Source: Sambucus nigra (Eukaryota; Streptophyta; Magnoliopsida; Dipsacales; Adoxaceae). From it: a stretch of DNA of 64,000 bases. Shown here in pieces: positions 22,961 to 33,882 of the stretch; position 1 is the stretch's first letter, and the number at the start of each line of letters is the position of its first letter. The notes under the pieces were generated by a model. That model was given only the letters and a program-made list of their open reading frames with translations. It was not told the DNA's origin and did not search any database. Both the position numbers and the translations under genes were made by a program. The DNA is taken from NCBI GenBank assembly GCA_949130495.1, contig OX422213.1:53640284-53704283 (forward strand), read 5' to 3'.

Positions 22961-24961
22961 TATGAAAGGCCTCTATAAGGTTCTAACTTACTGTCTCGTA
23001 GCCCTAGGATGTGGAAATAGTTATAGAACATAACGTCAACATAATTCTCGTTGTCAACCAGAATTCTTGCCACTCTACCATGGTGAACCCTGCAAGTGAT
23101 GACTAATGGATCATCATGAGGGTAGATCACCCCACTCAAATTATCTTTAGAGAAGACGATCACCAATCTGTCCTTATTAACCTTCCTAGACTGACCATAT
23201 GTGCATTCAAACATGTCAATTTGTCTTATAGTAAGGCAAGCCTTAACTTCATTGAGATAATATTTTCTTTTAGTAATCGCATCTCCTCCACCAGCACCGC
23301 CTCTTGTAATAAAAAGACAATTAAAAAAGGTCATCCCTACTTCCACTTCAGGTTCATCAGGTTTCTTTGCCAGGTCAGGATCATCCTTATAGTTGTTGTT
23401 TCACGCCCTTTTGTTGTCATCCTTTCCCCGGCCAGGTTACTCAGATCTTCTTCTGGCATCTCGGCTACCATTTCGATCAACAAATTTAGTTAATTTTCCT
23501 CATCGAATAATATTCTCCACTTCATTCTTTAGGGTGATGAAATTGTCAGTGGTGTGCCTATGATCTTTGTGAAAATCGTAATACTTGGATTTATCTCTTT
23601 ATCTTCCCATGCCAATTCAGATCTTTGCTACCCCTTATTTCTTCCAATATATGATGGAGACCTTAGTGAGAGGAGTATATTCATCATACTTATTAATTCT
23701 ATCAACCTTCTTGTCTTTTTTATCTTTCTTGATCAGAATCTTCTGAATTTAAACCTTTGTCTCTGAAACTTATTTATCTACCATAGTTTCCTAGGCGTTC
23801 ATAACCTTTCTAGCCATAGCCATCAACTTTTTCATATTTTTAGGTAGATTTTTTTACTATATCATAGTAAAGATATTTGGCAAGTAATACACTCATCAGT
23901 GCTGCAATGACAATCTTTTCTTAATAATCTACCACCTCTAGTTTCTCATTGTTGAAGTGTGTGATGTACTCCTGTGTATTTTCTCTAGCTTTTTGGCACA
24001 CGATCCAGAGATGAGTAACACTCTTGATCGACATAGCCCCAAAGCATAAGTTATCAATAAATTATTCGACTAATTGATGGAAACTAGAAATTTTACTTTT
24101 GTGAAGATTGTTGTACCATATTTGGGCTTGGCCTGTGATGGAACTAGAGAAATCCCTGTACCTCATCTTGCCAGGGACAAAATAGATATCAATAATAACA
24201 TGATACTACTTATTGAGGACCAGATCAATTTTCCCATCATACTTAGAAGTAACAACAGGTGGTTTGAATGTGGAAAGTGTGGGGAAGTTCACAATAGACT
24301 GAATAAAAGGTGATCCTTTGACAAAACTTCTTTGCAAAGGATTTTTTTTTTGCCATTTCTCCCAGCCGAACTTCTAATCATTGCATAAATCCCTTCTACG
24401 AATGTTCTTCTAGCTTAAACTTGATTGAATCAACTTTTGTGGCTCTGTTGTGAACATGTGTTGAGCTCTCTTCCTGGGAAGTATACTCGGTATGCACAGA
24501 TCCCCTCATTCTTGCTATAGATCTCATAAATCCATCTCTATGATCACCAGGACGTTCTTTCTCCCTACGATAACCTATGGTTTCTCAGGGACCTTGAGGA
24601 TCAAAAGTAGATTCCTTACTCAGTTGTTCCAACCACTTGGCCACTCGTTGTAAAAAGATCGATCATCAGAGTAGTCAGGTGATCGAAATGATAATATTTC
24701 TCCCGAACGGTATGATCTGTCGTGAAAAGACCTAGAGTGATAACTCCTCTCATTCCTAGCTGGAGGGGGTGGCATATCCCTCCTGGAATTAAAGGATTTA
24801 TCTTGCATCGTACGAGCCAATTGTCTAACCGACACCTGCATGGCTTGCTGTATTCTAGGTAAGATGGAAAAAATTATCTGAATATTTGTCTCGCTAGGGG
24901 GAGTAGATGGATCTGGGTTATTACCTACAACCTCTAAACTACTTTTAGGAACATTGGTCAT
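22960..24961 (-). pseudogene. Element E gag and protease
   Basis: Gag starts at 24961 (MTNVPKSS), 80 bp inside the LTR, with a Ser/Arg/Tyr-rich segment (RSYHSRSFHDRSYRSG) in its first 110 residues. The capsid region at about 24600-23500 is broken into many frames. The protease segment (23346-22960) contains PHDDPLVITC and, at the active site, LVDNENYVDVMFY where Tat proteases have a DNG-type triplet, so it is probably dead. No CCHC knuckle is expected in this lineage as far as I recall and none is seen. Confidence 0.75.
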
Positions 24962-25022
24962 TCTTCATAGTAAAATGAACAAAAGAAACAAAAAGGAGTA
25001 GAGAACGATGACGAACAGTCAT

Positions 25023-25042
25023 TCCTAGAGACGACACTAATT
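25023..25042 (-). other. Probable primer site leader, element E
   Basis: Directly after the LTR the minus strand reads TTAGTGTCGTCTCTAGGAAT, similar to the GTGTCGTC-type primer sites of Tat elements. The tRNA is not assigned, and the third base departs from the usual TGG. Confidence 0.5.
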
Positions 25043-25514
25043 TGTTGATGTCTAAAAATGGAATGGGTCCAATTTTATAATCAAAGATAAATAACCAAAA
25101 GAAATCTAAACAAACACATAAGAGACAAATAATTTTAAAGTGGTTTAGTTGTGGCCAATATTAGTATTAATTTTGGTGGTTATAATATCTCAGTATGGTG
25201 TGATTGTGACTGATTGAATCTCCCCCTTGAGCTAAGGGAGATTATATTTATAGTAGTCTAGAATCCTAGAGATGGAATGCCTTTATATCTCGAGACATTT
25301 ACATCTGTATACAATAAATGAGACTCTTGACATTCAGTGCTTGTCGGTATTTCATCTGAGTAACCTTTGCTATTCCTGCTGATGTTCATATTCTGGGAGT
25401 TGGGTAGCCTCCCAGTTGACTAGGTCTCTCTGATGTCGATTAAGATAGCTGAATGGCCATGTAGGAGAACAAATGTCTATTTTTCATAGGTCCACGTAGG
25501 AGAGTAATTTTACA
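25043..25514 (-). repeat. 5' LTR of element E (472 bp)
   Basis: Starts TGTAAAATTAC (25514 downwards) and ends ATCAACA (25043). It shares blocks with the LTR of element F: CCTACGTGGACC at the start, TGTAAATG and GGCATTCCA in the middle, and GATTATAAAATT near the end. A TATA-like CTATAAATAT lies near 25250 on the minus strand. The sequence to its right belongs to element G. Confidence 0.8.
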
Positions 25515-28130
25515 TACAATAAGACCAGAGAGGTCTAGGTGGACAACATGTTGGTAAAAAGTTTAGAAGCTCAAAACCATGTAAAGAACGTGTTAGAAAG
25601 ACCTTTTCCATGCTCAGGAGGAACCAAATGAGCCTCAACCCAAAGAAATGTGCTTTTGGGATTGTTAGATGTAAGTTCCTTGGGTTCATAGTCACCGAAT
25701 GAGGAATTAAGTCCAATCTATAGAAGATTCAAGCTCTACCGGATATGAAGTCTCCAAGAACAGTTAAAAAGGTTTAGAGCTTAGCTGGGAGAGTTATTAC
25801 ACTCAAACATTTTTTCTTGAAAGCCACAAACAAGTGTCTGACCTTCTTCGAACAATTAAATAAGGCCTTGAAATGGACTCCTGAGGCCGGGGAAGCTTTT
25901 TAGAACCTCAAGAAATACATGGGATCTTGACATCTGCTATCCTAAACGATCACTAGGGAAGATTTATATTTATACCTTGATGCTTGAACAACTACTATTA
26001 GCTCAACTTTAATTTGAGAAGAGTTTGTTGTCCAATACCCTATTTACTATGTCAATCAAGCTCTACATAGGGCTAGAAACCAATACCCAAGAGTGGAAAA
26101 GAAGGTCTTCTTCCTCATCACCTCACTTAAGTGCCCGATGCCCTTTTTCTAGTCCCACACATCATGGTCATGACCAATCAACCCCTTTGACAGATCTTCC
26201 ACAAGCCTGACACCTTTGGATGGCTTGTCAAGTGGTTTGTGGAGTTGGGAGAGTTTGATATCAAATATTAACCATAAAGTGCTATCAAGGGTTAAACCTA
26301 GTCTAACTTCATTATGGAGTTCAATAACATGGAGGAAGTGGAAGAAGACCTTAAGGACTTTGGGGCAGAGTACGTAGCAGTGCTAAAAAATCCCAGACTG
26401 TCACTACACTAAGAGATGGACCTAATCTCTCCCACATGGGTCTTGCACGTGGATGGCTCCTCAAATAACTCAGGTCAGGCAGTGGAGATGGAATTCATTT
26501 AGCAGACCTTGACGGAGGTATTATCTCTTTTGCTCTCCGTTCTATGTTCAAAGCCTCTAATAATGAGATAAATTATGAAGCCTTGGTGGCAGGTTTAGGT
26601 CTGGCCATCCATTTAGAAGAAAAATAGGTAGAAACCATTAGTGACTCTCAACTAGTGGTCAACCAAGTCATTGAGGTCTATGAGGCCAAAGGTGAAAAAA
26701 TTTCAGTGTACTTAGTAATTATACAACACCTCATCAAGAGGATCCTTAGATTTTGCATCAGAAGGGTCCCATGAGCAGAAAATTCAGAGGTTGACCATCT
26801 CGCACGAGTGGATTTATCATATGAGGTAGATCCAAAGGTCTTACTTATTACTTTAGTACAACTAAGAATCACTTAACTCCAGATCAACATTATAGAGGTT
26901 GATCAGAGCTCAAATTAGACCACTCCCATTAAAGCCTACCTCAAAGGTTGGGTCGGGCCAAAAGATAAGCTTCGAGCCAGATGAATAAAGTCTCTAAATT
27001 CTAGATATTACCTCAACAATTATTTATTATTCAAGAATGGGTACTTCTCAGCACCTCAACGATGCCTAAGCCCATCAGAAGTCAATTATGTCCTCAGAGA
27101 CCTACACGAAGGTGTCTCTGGTGACCATACAGGCCCAAAGACCTTAGTCTGTAAGGTCTCAAGGCAAGAAATTTTTTTCCTACATTGGGGAAGGAATAAA
27201 AATATTTGGTCCAGTATTATGACAAGTGTTATAGGTTCTCTTTTGTTCCAAAACAACCAGATGAGAAGATTGATCTGATGCTAAGTCCATGTCTCTTTGC
27301 TCAGTGGCATGTGGATTTGGTAGGACCTTTTCTCCTCAGTATAGGACATAATAAGTTATTAATTGTGGACATTGATTAATTCATTAAGTGGCTGAGCCCT
27401 TAGACACCATCATAGAGAGAAAGACTACCAACTTGATTTAAAAGAACATCATTTGCCACTTTGGTTTTCCTAAAGATATCATCTCAAGCAACGATAAATA
27501 ATTTGACGACTCAACATTCGGGGAGTAATGCTCAGATTATGGCATAAACAACCATTACTCTTCTCCAAGACATTCTCAAGACAATGATGAAGTTTAAATA
27601 ACAAATAGTACCAAATTTTATAGCTTGAAGAAGAGTTTAGAAAAGGCTAAGGGGTTGTGGGATGAAGATTTGTCAAGAATTTTGTGGGCATATAGGACCA
27701 CGGTCAGAGGTCCAATGAGGGAAACTCAATTCTCTCTAACCTTTGGCACTGAGGTGGTGATCCTAACATAGGTTGAAGTACCCACACAAAGGGTATCTTA
27801 GTTTGAACTGAAAGCTAAAGATCAAGGTCTCTAGATGAGCTAGAAGAAAAGGGGGATGCTTCCCTAATCTTAATGGCTTCGTATAAGAAGAGGACTACCT
27901 CCCACTTCAACTAAAAGGTTCTCCAAAGAAATTTTAATGTGGGGGACCTAGTCTTCAGAGAGGTAACCATGTAATTAAAAATTTGAGTGAATGAAAGCTA
28001 GGCACTAAGTGGGAAGCCCCCTATGTGCTCATCAAAATAGCAATACCAGGGTGCTATTACCTCAAAGACATGGATGGATATAAACTTACCCATAATTGAA
28101 ACATTGAGTACCTAAAAAAGGAATATTAGT
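25515..28130 (+). pseudogene. Element G pol (RT end, RNase H, integrase), heavily decayed
   Basis: Begins inside the RT catalytic loop: a stop at 25536 replaces the usual Tyr and is followed by V-D-N-M-L-V-K-S. RT thumb and first RNase H (25560-26290) survive only as pieces. The Tat-type second RNase H is clearer: LHVDGSSNN (about 26438), KASNNEINYEALVAGL (about 26550), DSQLVVNQV (about 26643) and DHLARV (about 26790). Integrase traces: Y-V-L-R-D-L-H-E-G (about 27088), DYG near 27535, and NVGDLVFREV (about 27935). Stops average one every few dozen codons. Oldest pol in the window by appearance. Confidence 0.75.
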
Positions 28131-28169
28131 GATGTATTAAACTGTTAGAATAAAATGAAAATAACTTTT
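28131..28169. other. Spacer after element G pol
   Basis: Short A+T-rich link between the end of integrase and the tandem repeats; no feature seen. Confidence 0.5.
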
Positions 28170-28500
28170 TGCTACCTCTGATGCCTCAATACCATGTTCA
28201 AAACGAGTTGCAAGACCTTAATCCTTGGCTCTAAAGTAATGGCTAAGGTCCACACAACATTAATCCCAAGACTCATGGAGTTCCAAGGATGAAATACTTG
28301 ACTCCCCAAGTCCCTAAGGTCTTTCATGACTCAATAAGAGTTGCAAGGCATCAATACTTAGCTCCACACTAATGGATGATGTCCATTTAACCTCAGTCCA
28401 AAGACTCATGGAGTCCAAGTCTTCAATCCTTGACTCCCAAAGTCCCCAAGGTTTTCATTGACCCAACAAGAATTGCAAGGCTTCCATAATTGGCTTGAAT
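28170..28500 (+). repeat. Tandem repeat, about 132-bp unit, 2.5 copies
   Basis: GAGTTGCAAG-type phrase at 28205, 28338 and 28470, and AAGACTCATGGAG at 28269 and 28401. Position just after pol matches the known habit of Tat/Ogre 3' untranslated regions to carry tandem repeats that can seed satellites. Confidence 0.85.
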
Positions 28501-29529
28501 TGATAGAAAAAGGTCCAAGGATCTAAAAAAGTCAAAATGAATTACCAAGGATTTTATACTTGATTCCACTAAAAATTGATTAAGGTCTAAGGACCCATAA
28601 CAATCAGCCTAAAAAGACAGTTTTCTGCACAATAAAATGTTTCCTAAAAAATACAGAATCATACAAAATCACAAAAAACTTAGTAAAATTATTTTCAACT
28701 CCATTAGTTTTTTTGTAAAAAAGATTAACTTTGAGGTTAAAATTCTATTTCACAACCACGATTAAAAATCAGAGACTTAGGAAAATTTTTATTTTTAATT
28801 TTTTCGGTGGGCTAAGTGTTTACATGCGAACAAATTGTTCAAAATTCTAGATTTATAAAAGTGAAAGGTCCCACATGTATAAGAAAAGGTTAAGATGTCT
28901 TAAATCCTTATGCATAACCTTATATTTACACCACGAGGCTTTCATACTAGTCAGCAAATGTTCATAGCGTGAATGCCCATTTTTCGACCTAAAAAATACA
29001 CTATGTCTAGAGGTCCTAGGACCCTTTTCGGGACTTCAGTATTTAAAAATTTAATCTTAGAGGTTTTATGACCCATTGTGGGGCTGCAATATAAAAAATT
29101 TCTAGCTCCAGAGGTCCAGGGAGCAATTAGAGGGCTTAAGGTTGATTAAATTTATAAGTTCTAAGGTCTTGGGACACTCAACGTACTATATTTTTTATCA
29201 TAAGATTCTCATCCATAGTATAACATATTTGAAAGATCATCAAACCCTTTATAGAACAAAATTCAAGTTGGGATTTTAAATATAAGGTCTTATGACACTT
29301 AGCAATTTAATTTTTGGCCTTTACTCCCAATTTCTTCGGGGGGCTAAGTGTTTGTAATAATAAAAATTAAGCCATGATTCCTGAAAAGTAAAAGTATCAA
29401 ATGCTCTATGGTTCTAACATGTAATGACCCATTACATAACCTCAGTCTTGACTTCAAAAACATCACAAGTGTGTGGCAGTGGTCTTATGACCATTAGATC
29501 CACTTCAACAAATTCTCTACTCAAAGTTT
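28501..29529 (+). other. Element G 3' region, no gene
   Basis: A+T-rich, with weakly repeated GAGGTCC/GGGACC phrases (28990-29170). The phrase GGGCTAAGTGTTT follows a G-run twice (28808 and 29340), each resembling a polypurine tract plus LTR start. The second, at about 29335-29352, may mark the start of the 3' LTR. Confidence 0.45.
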
Positions 29530-31400
29530 TTACTAAGAAATCCTGAGGGCTAAGGGAGTACTATCACGAGGACATGGGAGTTCTTGTCTCCCCCTTCCAC
29601 CATATCCCCCTAAGGTCGGGTTATCGATCTCAAGTTGGAGCTTAGTGATTTCCCTTGGATGTTGTTAGACTACATATCCCGGGTTTGGTGCCTCCCCTTG
29701 GTAAGTGTAGCTTTCATTCAGGAATGAGGGGGTTTCATTGGGTGTTCAAAGTCGATAATTTATTTTATATAAAAAGAAACAAAAAGGATTGGACTAGCCC
29801 TTTCAGGAAAATCCCAAGGAAGGTTTTAAATTCTGCAATTGGTCCATAGATTCTTATTGCATGGGGTCAGGGACCAAGTTATGAGTAGGGAAGGTGTTAG
29901 GCACCCCACTTATTTTACATGCTTCCTTAATTATATAATTATTATTGATGTTTACATTAATTGATTACTTTTTAGTTATTTTTTGAATTTGTTTAGAGAC
30001 CTTAGCGTGAGGGTCCCTTAAAATGTAGATAGTTGCCTAGGTTGGAGAATGGCATCAGTGAGAGGTACAAAAACGTCATTTTAACCAGTGCAGGTACACA
30101 AGATTTCTTGTGTATGACTCCGTGCTTTATATTTGAATAACAGATGGCCATTTATTATGTTGGTAAGTCTTTGAGAAAGATTGACTTTGAGATATTTTGA
30201 TACATCGTTGAAGGTTTGAGGAGAGGTAGAAAGGTGAGATATGGGTTCATCTATATTATGATTGGTGTATACGTGTTTGCACATTTGTATGTAGGGGTGC
30301 ATTCGAAAAGGTCCCATCTTGAGATGGTTTGATATCACATTTTGTGTGTATGAGGTTATTTGTATGGATACACGAAAGATTGCGAATTTGAGATATTTTT
30401 ATATCTCATTTGTGTTATTTACGTATAATGGGTGAAAGTCAAGATATGGGTGCATCACAATGGAGACAATATATCAAGAGACATATTATCGAGGCAAGAG
30501 CTCATGAGAAATACTTGATATTATGCCCACGTACAAAAGAGGAATTGGGATAAAAGCATACGTAGTTTGATTGTACACGTGTTCTAATGTGATGTGTGTG
30601 CAAATGTAGGACTTGGCTTTGAGAGGGGAGGGGTTGTGCATGGAAGGTCATAATGGGAGTGGACTCAAAGGATCACTGATAAGGACATCCATGTCCGTCG
30701 GGCAATAACTAACTAGTCTGGGGAGTTTCTATTAGGGAGGGAGACATATCAAGTCGACAATACATAAAGAGAAGTATTATAAGGCTTGGTCTTCACAATT
30801 TTAGCTCGGTATAGTGCCTACGTACTTAATGGGACTTCGGATAAAATCCAACATAGTTACAACAAACGGGGTATATTTATTGGGGTAGGCTACAGAATAC
30901 CAGGTATACAAGGTACACCATTACGGTATTTATGGAGCCTAGTCCTTAATATAGCATTTTCGTTGTGTTGGATTGATATATTTATATGTTAAGAAGATAC
31001 ATTAATCCAATTCCATTGATTTAAAAGTATTTGTTTGAGAATACATATTCAGGGGGCCTCCCATTGACATGCTTAGTTCACTCGAAGAAATGATGAGTTG
31101 TAGCTGAGTTTTAGACTTTGATTGAACAAAGTTTTGGACTGACTTGGCTCACAGACACTTTCCCAAGATGTATTTTGAAAAGTATGTTATCATGTTGATG
31201 TATTTTAATCATTCCATTTGATTAGAATTTGTTTAACATATGAGCATGTCAATATAGTACACAAGTAGAGGTGATGGAATATAAACCACGCGTTTGAAAT
31301 ATAAGCGCTGTAAATTGCATAACCAGTTCCCTAAATGGGGGTCGATCTAAAGAATATAAGCATGCATGTAATTTTTTCATAGTGTATATATGTGGGGTGT
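29530..31400 (+). repeat. Block X copy 1 (possible Ogre-type LTR part)
   Basis: About 1.87 kb aligned in direct orientation with 42570-44495. Shared phrases include AGGTCGGGTTAT, GGCACCCCACTTATT, GTTTAGAGACCTTAGC, AAAAACGTCA and GGTATATTTAT. Compared with copy 2 it lacks about 110 bp near 30715. Within it, GAGATATTTT/GATATCTCAT phrases recur about every 100 bp (30185-30420). No coding content. Confidence 0.75.
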
Positions 31401-31984
31401 TGCTTGGAAATTTTTGCAGAGGTTGTTTACCCTAGTGGCGAAAGCAAACTTGTTTCTAGGGGGTGGGGTGGAGTGGGGGTGTATACCCTTTTTCTGGATC
31501 TTTCAACCAGGCACAACTTCGTCTAGAAAACTTTTACGGTATTTATGGAAAGGTTTAACTAGGTTTATTTCTCGTAGGCATATTTCTAAAAGTACAAACC
31601 TCAATTTGGGATTCAAAAGAGACTTTGCAGAAGTATGAACCTTTATTGAGGGAAAAATGACTTTTTTGAAGTACGAGCTTTGTTGAGACATTCAAAATGA
31701 GCTCGAGTATCTTTGACACTTGGCGGATAAGAAGTTGGAAAAATCAAATCGAGGTCAGGTTTTGGGATTTTTTGGATGATTTGAAATGGAGAGTGTGCAC
31801 CTTTATTTATAGTGGTCTGGTCCCATTTATTAGGGGATAGGTGAAGTGATTTTAGCCGAGGAACACGTGTATGACTATGGTTAGATTCGCAAAAAAATTG
31901 TAGTGATGACAGATAACCGATCGTTAATTTGTAGGGACACAGTTAAACGATAGGTTAACTATTTAGGGGATGGTTAACTGATTG
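31401..31984 (+). other. DNA between block X1 and element C
   Basis: Contains AAGTATGAACCTTTATT and AAGTACGAGCTTT phrases also seen near 42080-42150, a TATA-like TTTATTTATAG at 31803, and a cluster of GTTAAC/GTTAA motifs at 31908-31980. It could be the promoter end of the element G LTR. No gene. Confidence 0.45.
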
Positions 31985-33868
31985 ATGAAACCCGTAGGCA
32001 AAATTATGAAGATTCGTAATACATGTTTGATTGATCGATCGACTGGATTGATCGATCGACCCATTTCATCGATCGATCGACTCCTCCTGATTTTTGTAGA
32101 TTATTTCCCGTTAAGGTTCGACAAATCCCAAGCTTGCAAAAAATCTTTGGGGATTTAATAGAATATTGGAGGACTTGGTTAAGGTTAGTAGGATTGTAGT
32201 TAATGGCCGGAATATGTTAAACATTATGGGATTGGATGGATACTTTCGAGTGTTTACCGAGTGAGGTATGGTTAAAAGTTTCATAAAATTTGGATTTAAA
32301 GTGGAAGAATGTTAATTTAAGGTTAGGACCAGTAGAAGAGGGACTTGGAATCACTGAGATAACCTTATAGATTAGCAGGAGACACAGTAACCTTATGAGG
32401 CAGGTTTAACTATTCGGACTTATACGACGAGAGTTGTTGCGCTAAACATATTATGTAGAATATTTGGGATGACACTATGATACGTATGAGACTTAAGATA
32501 TAGGGTTGGTGTATACCTATATTAATGTGATGATTACCTAAGTTGTGTGATTAGTTAGTATCCTGGATTATTGTGTGTATGACATACCTACCATACTTGC
32601 TATCCCGGGAGGTTGATTTTTGAAAAAGGACCATCTTATCTTTGTGTGCCTTCGAGGGGATTTAGATTGGTACCTTAAGGACATAGGACAGTGAATGACT
32701 TATTTGTGAGTTGATAAGTCAGATGACCATGGGAGCATAGGTATGTGCGTGACTCATGGGTATGTGAACTATGTTCGCCTCCAATTTGTGTGATTTGTAT
32801 TCAGACGGTTCCAGAGTGATTCGAAATGCGTGATCCTTACGTACGTGATGTACATGGACTTGATAGAAGAGTATGCGTGCACCACAACTTGTCCTAGGGG
32901 TGCCATATATGTATATATGTATTGAGAGTGATTAATATATACTTATGACTGGTTCACTGTTGCCTTAGTAAATGTGAATAACTAAGATATTTGAATGGGC
33001 TACGTATATGAGAATTTAAATAACACTTGTGATCAGTAATTCAATGAATACAAATGTGAGATATAAATATAACTTGTTTGGGTATTACGGGTAGACACCT
33101 CATATTAGAATGCGAAAGCAGGGGTTAGTACTGACTAGTTAGATAGTGGAATAACTAGGATGGGTTAAGGGTGTACGTTAAGCGTGCACAATAGTTGAGA
33201 GGTGAGAATCTCATGTGAGAGTAGGCAACTAACATGTATATAATATTTAATGTTTAATTCAATTAAACACTTGCTATATTTTTAAACTATTTTCACCTTG
33301 GGCTTTGGCCCATTTGCTTCCAAATCTATTTTTGTAAAAACCTTTTAGGTGCCCAGCCACAGGGACGCCAAGCATAGGAATTCCATTACATTCACGTGCT
33401 GTAGCTAATGTGGAAGTTATAGGATCTCGGTATTAGACGCCTCCACATTCTGCACTTGATTCTATTCAGGGTTACTCATCTGTTAGGGCATTTCGCCCAT
33501 TTCCATTTGGAGATAGCATTCTCAGACTTTCAGTTTTATTTCAGATGTTGTTTTATTTATTCAGACTCTTGTATCGGGATTTTATTTTACTCTGGTATTA
33601 TTATTGGAGTGTTTACTCTAGAATCTGTTTATTTCATTTTGTTAGTTATTCATATGAGTTTATTTATGCGATTGTTGGATGATGATTTAATTTCTTGGTT
33701 AATTGTTAACTTAATTAGTAAAAATTGACATCTTTTTTTTTATATATTAGGTGGCTAGTAATCAATTAAATATTTTCAACAGTGATGCTAAGATTGAACC
33801 AACTTGATATTATGTATTAATTTCATAAAGGAGTAGCTACTCGGTATTTAATTAGTTAGGGTGTGACC
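31985..33868 (+). repeat. 5' LTR of element C, missing its first 1.08 kb
   Basis: Aligns from ATGAAAC (31985) with 39091 to the end of the 3' LTR almost one to one (1884 against 1892 bp). It carries TCGA palindromes at 32032-32084. The TG start and any target duplication are lost. Confidence 0.9.
32032..32084. repeat. TCGA palindrome cluster, C 5' LTR
   Basis: Three blocks of the GATCGATCGA type with short spacers, at the same LTR position as 39137-39187. Confidence 0.88.
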
Positions 33869-33870
33869 GG

Positions 33871-33882
33871 TGGTATCAGAGC
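33871..33882 (+). other. Primer binding site, element C
   Basis: TGGTATCAGAGC two bases after the LTR end, complementary to initiator-Met tRNA. Confidence 0.92.

Larger units (their letters stand above)
14068..25514 (-). mobile_element. Element E: Tat-lineage (Retand/Grande-like) Ty3/gypsy
   Basis: Minus-strand element: LTR 25514-25043, gag and protease 24961-22960, RT, two RNase H regions, integrase 20330-17905, then two genes on the opposite strand (14068-17190). This order, with antisense genes between integrase and the 3' LTR, is that of Retand/Grande-type Tat elements. The 3' LTR and the first exons of antisense gene 1 are missing at the junction with element B. On the right it interrupts the RT of element G. 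A 1.38-kb insertion (18295-19672) splits the integrase. Confidence 0.85.
25515..31984 (+). mobile_element. Element G: old Ogre/Tat-like element, 3' part
   Basis: Plus-strand pol remnant (25515-28130), tandem repeats (28170-28500), A+T-rich DNA, then block X1 and unique DNA to 31984. The 5' part, up to the middle of RT, is missing where E begins. The phrase GTGTTAGGCACCCC in block X1 (29900) recalls Ogre LTRs of legumes (memory, not checked). The right limit is uncertain; element C starts at 31985. Confidence 0.55.

Noticed and set aside
33456..33728. 90-codon hydrophobic open frame in the C 5' LTR
   Set aside because: T-rich LTR sequence; the 3' LTR copy does not preserve the frame and there is no motif.
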